Origin: Butyrivibrio sp. MB2005
GTDB taxonomy: Bacteria > Bacillota > Clostridia > Lachnospirales > Lachnospiraceae
Assembly: GCF_000424285.1 (NCBI RefSeq)
Contig: NZ_KE384157.1
Span: 157,167 to 221,166 of the forward strand
Reading direction: 5' to 3'
Length of the DNA stretch: 64,000 bases
In this document: in pieces, positions 19,764 through 28,399 of the stretch
Numbering within the stretch: the stretch's first letter is position 1
Layout: every line of letters begins with the position of its first letter
Position numbers and translations under genes: made by a program
Notes under the pieces: generated by a model
Database searches by the model: none
The model's input: only the letters and a program-made list of their open reading frames with translations
What the model was told of the DNA's origin: nothing

Positions 19764-22700
19764 TCAGCCCTTTATTCTGACTGTCTTGACTTCGAAAGCT
19801 CTGAAATCAAGAGCGAATTCACCGTCAAATTCTCCGATACTCTCCTGCTGTTCCTCCAACATATTGCAAAGATCTGCGCTTCCCTTAAGCATTGTCCTTA
19901 CAGTAGCGGTTGTTGCGGCACCTGCTGCCTCATAAAGTCTCATGATCACATCGCCGGAACCATCCTCTGCAGGTTTAACTGTATCTATGAAAATATTATT
20001 TTTATCTGCCTCTGCTAATGAGAAGCTTTCTGTTTTTCCTTCAAAAACATAAGGCTCTACATTAAGCTCATAGCCCTTTCTTACAACATCACTGTCTATG
20101 AAGCTTCCTTCCCATGCAGTAAATGCATAGGTGAATTTGTGATGTCCCTTGTCGGCTCTCATCTCAGGGGATGCAGCACCTCTAAGAAGTGTAAGCTCCA
20201 AAGAAGAACCGTTCATGCTGATTCCGTACTTACAATCATTAAGTACCGCTACGCCACTGCCGCCATCTGTAAGGGCTGTATATCTGTGGTTGCAAACCTC
20301 AAAACGGTCCTTGTCATAAGCTCTGGATCTGTGGGTAGGACGCTTTACATATCCAAACTGCATCTCGTTTATACCCTCAGTAGCGTAGATCGTTGTGGGG
20401 AAGCCCACCTTGAGGAGTCTGTGGAGTTCGTCCCAGTCAACCTCAGTTTCAAATCTTATTCTGTCATCCTCTGCATCAAGAGAAATGATCTGCTTATAGG
20501 TAGAATTGCTGATCTTTCCGGTTACCAAAAGCTTTGCGCAAAGGCCGCCGTCCTTTATCATCTCTACCTGAATATCTGTTGCACCTTCTATCTCCTGCTC
20601 GATGTAGTTGGAATCAATATCCCATGCATCAAAGAGTCTTGGTACATCCTTAAACAGATGGAATCTGTTCATGGGTTCCCCCGCAAACTCTTTTCCGGAA
20701 GACTTAAGAACAAAGCTTATAACCTCGCCCTTATCGTTAACTACCGCTCTAACCTTGCTGTTTTCAAGAACGAAATCAGTACCTGTCTTTAATGCTGTAG
20801 CCTTGACTTCATCCACTGTCTCATCACAGGGAAGAATTGTAACTGCTCCCATTGAAGGGATGGTTATGCGGGCTACTGTCTTACCGTCAGCTGTCTCTGT
20901 CTGAAGAGTTTCACCATCAACTGTTTTAGCACCTTTTGAAAAACTCTCAGGAAGCTCAACAAGTCTTGTGGTCTCAAAGGAAAGAGTATTGAACACGGTT
21001 ACTGCACCGCTATCATCAGCTTCGCAAACAGATGCTGCATATTCCTTCTGCTTATCTGCTGCCTTTTCTCTTACCTTCTCCATACGCTCATTGGATTCAA
21101 TGTACATCCTTGCGATTCCTGAGCCGGGAAGTATGTCATGGAACTGATGAAGAAGTACTTCCTTCCAGAGATCACCTGCTCCCTCAAGGTCGTAGCTTCC
21201 GCCCTTTAGAAGTGCTACACTTCCAAGGAATTCCATATCTCTAAGAGCAAGTTCTGCTCTTCTGTTATTATTCTTAACCTTAGCCTGAGAGGTGTAGGTA
21301 CCTCTGTGAGCTGAGAAATAAAGCTCGCCTGTGTAGGTATTAACAGGACCGCCCTTTTTATCCATGTCCTCAAAGAACTCTACAGGGCCTGCCATCTTAA
21401 CCTTCGGAGCACCTTCAAGATCCTTTTCTCTAAGGGCATACTCCACAAAGTCTCTGCTGGGGCCGCCGCCTCCATCGCCGTATCCGTAAGGAAGAAGGAA
21501 AGCGTCAAGGTCCTGAACCTGACTTCTACCCTTCCAAACTTCGTCAAGCTGCGAAGGATCCGTTCTGTAGGTGTAGCTTGTAGGCAGGAACGCGGTGATC
21601 TTTGTTCCGTCCATTCCTTCCCAGTTGAAGTAGTGGTAAGGGAAAATATCACCTTCGTTGTAGGACCAGAAAATCTTCTGAGTAACAAGATACTTAACAT
21701 CGCAGCCCTTAAGAATCTGAGGCAGCGCCGCTGTGTATCCAAAGGTATCTGGAAGCCAGAGTACTACGCTGTCTACTCCAAACTCTTCTTTGTAGTACTG
21801 CTTACCATAAAGGAGCTGTCTAATAAGTGCTTCGCCGCCGGCCATATTGGTGTCTGGCTCAACCCACATAGCACCTTCTGCAATCCACTGTCCGCCCTTT
21901 ATAGCTTCCTTGATTCTCTCAAAGAGCTCCGGATAGTATTTTCTGCACATCTCATATGCAGCAGGCTGACTCTGAAGATATTTGTATTCAGGATACTGCT
22001 CAATGAGTCTTAGCTGAGCTGCGAAGGTTCTTGCTGTTTTTCTGTAGGTCTCCTGCATAGGCCAGAGCCATGCAAGATCAAGATGCGAATTACCGATTGC
22101 ATAATACTCAGGCATTGTGGAGCCGTTCTTAGCTTCAAGATAAGGCTTGATTGCTTCTCTCGCCTTGCGGTAGCTTGCTATTCTGGCTTCCTTGTCCTGT
22201 TCAAAATCAACTATCAGAGAAAACTGCTCAAGAGCTTTTGCAATCTTGGCTGCCCTAAGTGATGTCTGATCCAGGGTTCCAAGAAGCTGATTAAGTGTAT
22301 CAACGTCCATATAAAGCTGGTAAGCATCCTCGTTCCAAATACCGAAGGTGCTGACACCAAGCGTTCTGCGCTTTCCCTCAACTGCAGGATCCTGATAACT
22401 TCCGGGAAGTACCGGTCCTGTAGCACATCCGCCATCAGGAGCTTCCGGTACATAATGTCCTGCGTAGGTCTCCATCAATATGTCGAATTTCTCACCGGGC
22501 TTACCATCTGTAGTGAGCACGTTGTCCTCGATATAGTGATGCGGTACCCAAACCCACTCAGCTCTGTGAGTTCCAAAGCTCTTACCGTTTACAAAAAGTG
22601 TGCTCTCTCCGCCGGGTACAAGCTTCATTACTATGCGCTTACCTGCAGCGCTTTCCGGCAAAGTAATAGTTGAGCGAAACCAGCAATACTCCCAAAGATT

Positions 22701-22883
22701 ACCCCAGGTGAATCCCGGCTCTACAGGAGCAAATGTCAGTGAATCCAATTTATCAAAAGGAAGCTCTTCCATTGTCCTTGCAGCTTCCCATTTGAATTCT
22801 CCTATGGGCTCATAGAAATCGTCTTTCAGAGTACGCATCCAATGTGATATTCTGCCTCGCCACTCCGAATGCATTACGTTCAT
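19764..22883 (-). CDS. GH38 alpha-mannosidase
   Basis: A 1039-residue cytoplasmic class II alpha-mannosidase. Zinc ligands appear in NSHLDLAWLWP (about 268-278), the nucleophile Asp in VLWLPDTFGYTAALP (about 376-390), and the C-terminal beta-sandwich domains make up the second half. Length fits GH38. GGGAGG stands 7 nt before the ATG. It is first in the operon with the Opp importer and GH13. Trimming of mannosylated glycans imported by this transporter is likely, with linkage unknown. Confidence 0.93.
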   Translation of the reverse strand: MNVMHSEWRGRISHWMRTLKDDFYEPIGEFKWEAARTMEELPFDKLDSLTFAPVEPGFTWGNLWEYCWFRSTITLPESAAGKRIVMKLVPGGESTLFVNGKSFGTHRAEWVWVPHHYIEDNVLTTDGKPGEKFDILMETYAGHYVPEAPDGGCATGPVLPGSYQDPAVEGKRRTLGVSTFGIWNEDAYQLYMDVDTLNQLLGTLDQTSLRAAKIAKALEQFSLIVDFEQDKEARIASYRKAREAIKPYLEAKNGSTMPEYYAIGNSHLDLAWLWPMQETYRKTARTFAAQLRLIEQYPEYKYLQSQPAAYEMCRKYYPELFERIKEAIKGGQWIAEGAMWVEPDTNMAGGEALIRQLLYGKQYYKEEFGVDSVVLWLPDTFGYTAALPQILKGCDVKYLVTQKIFWSYNEGDIFPYHYFNWEGMDGTKITAFLPTSYTYRTDPSQLDEVWKGRSQVQDLDAFLLPYGYGDGGGGPSRDFVEYALREKDLEGAPKVKMAGPVEFFEDMDKKGGPVNTYTGELYFSAHRGTYTSQAKVKNNNRRAELALRDMEFLGSVALLKGGSYDLEGAGDLWKEVLLHQFHDILPGSGIARMYIESNERMEKVREKAADKQKEYAASVCEADDSGAVTVFNTLSFETTRLVELPESFSKGAKTVDGETLQTETADGKTVARITIPSMGAVTILPCDETVDEVKATALKTGTDFVLENSKVRAVVNDKGEVISFVLKSSGKEFAGEPMNRFHLFKDVPRLFDAWDIDSNYIEQEIEGATDIQVEMIKDGGLCAKLLVTGKISNSTYKQIISLDAEDDRIRFETEVDWDELHRLLKVGFPTTIYATEGINEMQFGYVKRPTHRSRAYDKDRFEVCNHRYTALTDGGSGVAVLNDCKYGISMNGSSLELTLLRGAASPEMRADKGHHKFTYAFTAWEGSFIDSDVVRKGYELNVEPYVFEGKTESFSLAEADKNNIFIDTVKPAEDGSGDVIMRLYEAAGAATTATVRTMLKGSADLCNMLEEQQESIGEFDGEFALDFRAFEVKTVRIKG

Positions 22884-23119
22884 AAAAAATCCTCCCTTAG
22901 CTGTCTGCTTAATCTAGTAATTTTGTTTCTATATTGTGGAATGATCTAGAATTGGGATGTGCATTTTAGATATGCACGTGATTAACAGAAATTAACATTT
23001 TTAACAATGTTAAAAACGACTCCCCCAACAAAACCTTTTTCATTCCTTCCCCAAAGAGTTTATCTCCAAACTACACAAAAACTGATGCAAAATTACCGGT
23101 TTTTTTATCAGTTTTTATA
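22884..23119 (-). promoter_or_regulatory. Long leader of the alpha-mannosidase operon with palindromic operator candidates
   Basis: No gene fits between the promoter at 23120-23148 and the GH38 start. Two dyads stand out. One is a perfect 19-bp palindrome, TTTTTAACA-A-TGTTAAAAA, at 22998-23016. The other is GTGCAT-N7-ATGCAC at 22959-22977. The leader would be about 230 nt long. Both dyads have related copies upstream of the promoter, so operator function is more likely than RNA structure alone. The binding proteins are unknown. Confidence 0.5.
22998..23016. promoter_or_regulatory. 19-bp palindrome, candidate operator
   Basis: TTTTTAACA (22998-23006), a central A, and TGTTAAAAA (23008-23016) form a perfect inverted repeat. 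The half-site TGTTAAA recurs twice in direct orientation at about 23189-23205, upstream of the promoter. Confidence 0.55.
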
Positions 23120-23148
23120 ATTATAGTCTTTGCTCCAAGCGAGTGCAA
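23120..23148 (-). promoter_or_regulatory. Sigma-A promoter of the alpha-mannosidase/Opp operon
   Basis: On the minus strand a -35 TTGCAC (23143-23148) and a consensus -10 TATAAT (23120-23125) are separated by 17 bp. Transcription would begin near 23112, about 230 nt before the GH38 ATG. Confidence 0.7.
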
Positions 23149-23282
23149 CGCGATTTGATAAAAATATCACATACTATTGATTGAAAAATGTTAAAAAATG
23201 TTAAATCCGCACAATTATGTAAATCACCCGTCTCCCGGAATATGCATAAACAATACCTTTCCGAGCATTGACACATGTCCAA

Positions 23283-23297
23283 TGTGCATTTTGCACA
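23283..23297. promoter_or_regulatory. Dyad TGTGCA-TTT-TGCACA, candidate operator
   Basis: A perfect 6-bp-arm inverted repeat with a 3-bp centre lies about 140 bp upstream of the alpha-mannosidase -35. Its left part ATGTGCATTTT (23282-23292) recurs exactly at 22957-22967, inside the leader dyad. A shared regulator at both sites would allow looping; this is inference. Confidence 0.4.
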
Positions 23298-23350
23298 AAA
23301 TTTCGTCAACGCTAAATCGATTAAGTTTAGTAATTATGGTGGTACAATAA

Positions 23351-23380
23351 GTAAAGCAGCGCATAAATGCGCTGCTTTAC
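23351..23380 (-). terminator. Terminator-like hairpin after htpG
   Basis: GTAAAGCAGCGCA (23351-23363) pairs perfectly with TGCGCTGCTTTAC (23368-23380) around a TAAA loop. It lies 85 bp past the htpG stop on the minus strand. The following U-tract is weak (TTATTG), but the stem is strong. Confidence 0.7.
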
Positions 23381-23464
23381 TGTTTAATTATATCAAATTT
23401 ATATTAGTGTTATTTCGTATACACTCGCTAAAGTATTTTACATTTTTTTTAACTTTAGCCCTAT

Positions 23465-25579
23465 TTATTTTGCCAGAAGCATCATGATGTCGTTGCTTCT
23501 CTGAATGAACTTAGTCATTGATTCAGCATCAAGCGGTGCGTTCTGAATACGTGCAAGGTCGTAGAGCTGCTCACAGATTGTATCTACGTTCTCGCCCTCA
23601 CCGTTATCCATTACATATTTAACAAGAGGATGGTTAGCATTGAGGATAAGGGTCTGTCCGCCCATTCCAAGGTCGCCCATCATCATTCCGTTGGCAGCAT
23701 ACATCTTCATCATATCCTGCATACGACGTGTATCCTCTGATACAGTGAGCATTGATGAAATCTTCTTATCCTTAAGCTTTTCAACCTTAACAACCAGCTG
23801 CTCATTCTTAAGAGCTTTCTTCATCTTCTCACCGATAGTCTTCTCGATCTCCTCGAACTCCTTCTCAGCCTTCTTGGAAGTTTTGCTCTTGAAGGTATCT
23901 GTAAGGTCAGCATCGATTCTCTGGAAGCGGATATCCTGGTTCTTGGACTCAAGCTGCTGGATGAAAGGAACATCGATGTTGTGATTAAGTATGAATGCAT
24001 CCATCTTCTGAGCCTTGAACATGTTGATGTACTGGCTCTGCTGCTGTTCATCGGTTACATAGTAGATGGTACGGGGCTCTTTCTCCTCGTCCTTCTTATC
24101 ATCAGTCTTGGCATCATCACTTACTGTATTGCCATCAGCGTCTACTACTTCAGCTTCTACTTTGTTACCATTTTCATCCTTAGCTTCTTCAGCTGCTGCA
24201 GCTTCCTCAGCATCCTTGTTGATCTGGAGTGCTTCGGGAAGTGTGAGATATTTTCCGTCAAGATTCTTGAAAAGAATATAGTCGTTCATCTTCTCGCAGA
24301 ACTTGTCATCCTTAAGGCAACCATACTTGATGAAGGGTGAGATATCCTCCCAGTACTTGTCGTAGTTCTCTTTATCTGTCTTGCAAAGACCTGCAAGCTT
24401 CTCAGCTACCTTCTTAGAAATGTAGTCTGAAATCTTCTTTACAAAGCCGTCGTTCTGAAGTGCACTTCTTGATACGTTAAGAGGCAGATCAGGACAGTCA
24501 ATTACGCCCTTAAGAAGCATCAGATACTCAGGGATAACTTCTTTGATGTTATCAGCGATAAATACCTGGTTGTTGTAAAGCTTAATTGTTCCCTCAGCAG
24601 ATTCAAACTCCATGTTGATCTTAGGGAAGTAAAGAATACCCTTAAGGTTGAAGGGATAATCCATGTTGAGGTGGATCCAGAAAAGGGGCTCCTTGTAGTC
24701 GCGGAATACCTTTCTGTAGAACTCCTTGTACTCATCATCTGTGCAATCCTTGGGAGTCTTAGCCCAAAGAGGATGTGTATCATTTACAAGCTGAGGACGT
24801 CTCTTGATCTTAAGCTTCTTCTCCTCTTCCTTCTCCTCGGAAGACTCGCCCTCTGCCTTAGCGTCATCTTTTTTCTCAGGCTCGATAACCTCGATTACAA
24901 CGTCATCATCACGTTTCTCAGATTCCTTAATGGTCTCTGTGCCCTCTTCATTTTCTCTTGAGATATAGATCTCATAAGGCATGAATGAGCAGTATTTCTC
25001 AACTACTTCGCGAGCCTTGTACTCGTTGCAGAACTCAAGGCAGTCGTCTGATAAGTGGAGAGTGATTGTAGTACCGATCTCCTTCTTATCTCCGTCATCC
25101 ATCTCGAAATCAGAACCGCCATCACAGGTCCAGTGAACAGATGCAGCATCTGACTTGTATGAAAGAGTATCAATGTCTACATAATCAGATACCATAAAGG
25201 TTGAATAGAAACCAAGTCCGAAGTGACCGATGATCTGGTCAGCATTAGCCTTATCCTTGTACTTATTAAGGAAGTCAGTAGCACCTGAAAAAGCTACCTG
25301 GTTGATGTACTCCTCAACCTCTTCTGCAGTCATACCGATACCATTATCGATGATCTTAATGGTCTTGTCTTTATCGTTAAGAACGATGTCTACACGAGGC
25401 TTGTAGCCCTCAGGGAGCTCGTACTCACCCATCATATCCATCTTCTTGATCTTTGTGATAGCATCACATGCGTTTGAAATAACCTCACGATAGAATATGT
25501 CGTGGTCAGAATACAGCCACTTCTTGATAATAGGGAACATATTCTCTGAGTTAATTGAAAGATTACCTTTTTTTGCCAT
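23465..25579 (-). CDS. htpG: HtpG (Hsp90) chaperone
   Basis: A 704-residue bacterial Hsp90. The N-terminal GHKL ATPase shows SNACDAI, DNGIGMT and GHFGLGFYS. Middle and dimerisation domains follow, ending in a C-terminal helix region without MEEVD. The ATG at 25579 (MAKKGNLS) is chosen because GGAGG lies 9 nt upstream; a longer frame has no ribosome site. Two acidic low-complexity insertions are unusual: a Lys/Glu-rich linker near residues 225-255, and an Ala/Glu/Asp-rich insert near 480-530. Its promoter region carries a perfect CIRCE, so HrcA repression is expected. Confidence 0.96.
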   Translation of the reverse strand: MAKKGNLSINSENMFPIIKKWLYSDHDIFYREVISNACDAITKIKKMDMMGEYELPEGYKPRVDIVLNDKDKTIKIIDNGIGMTAEEVEEYINQVAFSGATDFLNKYKDKANADQIIGHFGLGFYSTFMVSDYVDIDTLSYKSDAASVHWTCDGGSDFEMDDGDKKEIGTTITLHLSDDCLEFCNEYKAREVVEKYCSFMPYEIYISRENEEGTETIKESEKRDDDVVIEVIEPEKKDDAKAEGESSEEKEEEKKLKIKRRPQLVNDTHPLWAKTPKDCTDDEYKEFYRKVFRDYKEPLFWIHLNMDYPFNLKGILYFPKINMEFESAEGTIKLYNNQVFIADNIKEVIPEYLMLLKGVIDCPDLPLNVSRSALQNDGFVKKISDYISKKVAEKLAGLCKTDKENYDKYWEDISPFIKYGCLKDDKFCEKMNDYILFKNLDGKYLTLPEALQINKDAEEAAAAEEAKDENGNKVEAEVVDADGNTVSDDAKTDDKKDEEKEPRTIYYVTDEQQQSQYINMFKAQKMDAFILNHNIDVPFIQQLESKNQDIRFQRIDADLTDTFKSKTSKKAEKEFEEIEKTIGEKMKKALKNEQLVVKVEKLKDKKISSMLTVSEDTRRMQDMMKMYAANGMMMGDLGMGGQTLILNANHPLVKYVMDNGEGENVDTICEQLYDLARIQNAPLDAESMTKFIQRSNDIMMLLAK

Positions 25580-25643
25580 AATTATGTGCCTCCATTCCAC
25601 AAATACGAGTTTAATTCCGCCAGACACAAAAGTCAATAAAAAA

Positions 25644-25670
25644 TTAGCACTCATAACAACAGAGTGCTAA
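25644..25670. promoter_or_regulatory. CIRCE operator (HrcA binding site)
   Basis: TTAGCACTC (25644-25652), a 9-nt spacer, and GAGTGCTAA (25662-25670) match the CIRCE consensus exactly. It lies 65 bp upstream of the htpG ATG, within the expected 5' untranslated region, and indicates HrcA-controlled heat-shock expression of htpG. In many Firmicutes htpG is not a CIRCE gene, so this placement is informative. Confidence 0.97.
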
Positions 25671-25673
25671 CAA

Positions 25674-25703
25674 TTGGTTATTTGTTCAATAATTTGATAT
25701 AAT
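25674..25703 (+). promoter_or_regulatory. Candidate promoter of the EAL/GGDEF gene
   Basis: TTGGTT (25674-25679), an 18-bp spacer and TATAAT (25698-25703) lie about 60 bp before the ATG at 25762. The promoter abuts the CIRCE, so HrcA could also affect this divergent gene. Confidence 0.5.
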
Positions 25704-25761
25704 ATGTATGTAATTATATTCAACTTTGTTTGTAATTTAGTTCTTTCATTTAGGTGCCCAT

Positions 25762-28320
25762 ATGCAGAAGAATTATATTTTGGAAAACAGGAACGAATAT
25801 TTATTAAATAATTTTGACCGGGCAATAGAGAATGGTTGGATTGAAATATATATCCAGCCTATAGTTCGTTCGTCAAATGGAAAAGTATGTGAAGAAGAAG
25901 CCTTAGCACGGTGGGATGATCCGGTATTAGGCGTTCTTAATCCCAATGATTTTATTCCTGTCCTGGAAGAGGCCGGTGCTGTAAATCGTCTGGATTTGTT
26001 CATTCTGGATAAGATTCTGGAAAAGATGCAAAGACAGATTGATAATAATGTTCCGATTGTATCAACATCAATCAATTTTTCCCAACTCGATTTTCAATCT
26101 GCAGATATTATAAACATAATAGATAAGAAGGTCTCGAAATCCGGTATTTCAAAAAATCTTATTGCTTTTGAAATCTCGGCAGGTTCTACTGCAATAGAAT
26201 ATCATAAAATAATAGAACACCTTTCAAAATTACAAAAATTGGGATATCGGCTTGAGCTTGATGATTATGGTAAAGGTGACATTTCGCTTTTGCTTGCTCA
26301 GAAGCTTCATTTTGATACTCTGAAATTCAATATGGATATTGTAAGACAGATTCCGGATAATGATAACGCCATTAAAGCACTGTCAAGTCTTGTAAATATG
26401 GCCACTTCATATGGAATCGAAACTGTAGCAAAAGGCGTTGAAACCCAAAAGCAAGTGGATTTCTTAAAGGAAGTAGGCTGTTCCAAGCATCAGGGATACT
26501 TCTTCTGCAGACCGCAGGCTGTACAACAGTTATTTGATAATTTCAGTGCAAACAAACATTTTTTATGGCTCGAAAGTGCCACAGAGTCATATTACTTCGA
26601 TGCTATTGACAGAATAAATCTCCACCAGACAATCGGCGTAAAAGATATACACGGACAAACCAGTAAAACCGAAATTATTCCTGCAGCAGTCATGGAATAT
26701 TATAATGATCAGATAACTATTTTGCGCTGTAATACCACAATGAAAGCGTTTGTATATGATAATTTCCCTGATAATAAGGAGCTGCGTACATTCAGTACCG
26801 TCACCGGTGATGGTGTACCCGGATCACTTACCTTTAATGCTATAAAAAATTGCATCAATAGTGATGACACGATAATTGTAGACGACAAATCGCCTTCAGG
26901 AATGGCAGTTCATCTTATGCTCCAAAAAATCGCACATAACTCTGAGACAGGCAAAACCGCCTTTTTGCTTACAATTCTTTCATCAGAGGCATCAGAGAAA
27001 AAAATAGATTTTTTATCATTTAATCAAATCATCCGTTCTCTCTCGGAAGATTATATTACTATGTACTTCGTCGATTTAGAGACGAATAATTATGCCGAAT
27101 ATCGTTTTGACGATTCTAATAGCAATGTAACAATTGAAAAAAGAGGTGAGGATTTCTTCTTTGACGCTCAGAATGACACAGAGGGTAAAACCTACGAAGA
27201 AGACAGAGAAATGTTTAAAACTCTCTGCACAAAGGAAAATATATTGAAGAACATACATGATAATGGAATGTTCTCTATCACTTACAGAGCCAATGACAGC
27301 TACGGCATACGGTATGTTAATTTCAAGGCTGTGCTGGAAACGAATAACAGCAATCATCTGATCATAGGTATATATAACGTCGATCCTCGAATCAAACAAC
27401 TGCAAGCATATGAGAAAATTAGAGAAGAACGGGCTATTTATTCTCGAATGGCTAATTTATGCGGAAACTTCTATGCTATATATTGCATTGATCTGATTGA
27501 TGATTCTTTTACTATATACAAAACCACAGAAGGCGAAGCATTTATAGGAGAAAACGCCAAGGGAACCGACTTTTTTGATGAAACCAATCGCAGAATAAAA
27601 TCTGCCATTTATAAGGATGATTTAGCAGAATTCTTGCGTAAGGTAAATAAAAACAATATTCTCAGCACATTAGAAAATGATGGCATCTTCTCACATATCT
27701 ACAGACTTATCATTGATGATAAGCCCACTTTCTTTGAATTCAGAGCAGTTCTGTCCAAGGAAAATGATGATTCTAAAATGATTATCGGACTGATCAACAT
27801 TGATAATCAGGTAAGAAAGGAAGCCGAATTTACAGAAGCCCTGGCAGACGCTGAAAATCTTGCCACAACCGATGCCCTGACCGGTATAAAGAACAAGCAT
27901 GCTTATACTGCAGCAGAAACGACTTTAAACAATCAGTTGGCTGAAGGTAATGCTAAGGACTATGCAATCATAGTGTTTGATCTGAATAATTTAAAATATA
28001 TAAATGATACATTCGGTCATAAAAAGGGTGATGAATATATTAAAAGCGGATGCAAAATAATTTGCGAAACCTTCGCTCACAGCCCTGTATTCAGAATTGG
28101 CGGTGACGAATTTGTTGCAATTGCCCAAGGTTATGACTATAAGAAAATTGATTATTTGTTAAGTGTATTAGAAGCAAAAAATAATGAAAACCGGGTTAAG
28201 GGTGAAGTCACCATCGCAGCAGGGTATGCCCGTGGGGACAAAAGCTCTTCCGTTAACAAAATCTTTGAACAGGCTGACAAGAATATGTATAAATACAAAC
28301 AAAGATTCAAAAATATATAA
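25762..28320 (+). CDS. Cyclic-di-GMP protein: degenerate EAL, two sensor repeats, intact GGDEF
   Basis: An 852-residue cytoplasmic protein in unusual order, with EAL first and GGDEF last. EAL stands at 46-48 (EEEALARW). The DDFGTG loop is altered to DDYGKGD, the KID motif to KFN, and the catalytic EGVE to AKGVE (Lys 224), so phosphodiesterase activity is probably lost. Two similar segments of about 115 residues each follow (about 430-550 and 570-690, both ending in IIGxxNxD), which look like tandem PAS-like sensor domains. The C-terminus has a GGDEF domain with intact RIGGDEF (780-784) and no clear RxxD inhibitory site. It probably makes c-di-GMP, with the EAL acting as a nucleotide sensor. 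Confidence 0.88.
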   Translation: MQKNYILENRNEYLLNNFDRAIENGWIEIYIQPIVRSSNGKVCEEEALARWDDPVLGVLNPNDFIPVLEEAGAVNRLDLFILDKILEKMQRQIDNNVPIVSTSINFSQLDFQSADIINIIDKKVSKSGISKNLIAFEISAGSTAIEYHKIIEHLSKLQKLGYRLELDDYGKGDISLLLAQKLHFDTLKFNMDIVRQIPDNDNAIKALSSLVNMATSYGIETVAKGVETQKQVDFLKEVGCSKHQGYFFCRPQAVQQLFDNFSANKHFLWLESATESYYFDAIDRINLHQTIGVKDIHGQTSKTEIIPAAVMEYYNDQITILRCNTTMKAFVYDNFPDNKELRTFSTVTGDGVPGSLTFNAIKNCINSDDTIIVDDKSPSGMAVHLMLQKIAHNSETGKTAFLLTILSSEASEKKIDFLSFNQIIRSLSEDYITMYFVDLETNNYAEYRFDDSNSNVTIEKRGEDFFFDAQNDTEGKTYEEDREMFKTLCTKENILKNIHDNGMFSITYRANDSYGIRYVNFKAVLETNNSNHLIIGIYNVDPRIKQLQAYEKIREERAIYSRMANLCGNFYAIYCIDLIDDSFTIYKTTEGEAFIGENAKGTDFFDETNRRIKSAIYKDDLAEFLRKVNKNNILSTLENDGIFSHIYRLIIDDKPTFFEFRAVLSKENDDSKMIIGLINIDNQVRKEAEFTEALADAENLATTDALTGIKNKHAYTAAETTLNNQLAEGNAKDYAIIVFDLNNLKYINDTFGHKKGDEYIKSGCKIICETFAHSPVFRIGGDEFVAIAQGYDYKKIDYLLSVLEAKNNENRVKGEVTIAAGYARGDKSSSVNKIFEQADKNMYKYKQRFKNI

Positions 28321-28348
28321 CCGAAATACATGGGCAATGTTCTTATAG

Positions 28349-28396
28349 AAAAGACCATAGTGTGGAACCTGAAAAGGAACCGCGCTATGGTCTTTT
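28349..28396. terminator. Bidirectional terminator between convergent genes
   Basis: AAAAGACCATAG (28349-28360) pairs with CTATGGTCTTTT (28385-28396), continued by further pairs and an inner CCT-GAAA-AGG. T-rich ends on both strands suit it to end the plus-strand c-di-GMP gene and the minus-strand response regulator gene. Confidence 0.85.
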
Positions 28397-28399
28397 AAA

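Noticed and set aside
20139..20792. Plus-strand open frame of 217 residues opposite the alpha-mannosidase
   Set aside because: Shadow of the GH38 gene; Cys-rich and without family features.
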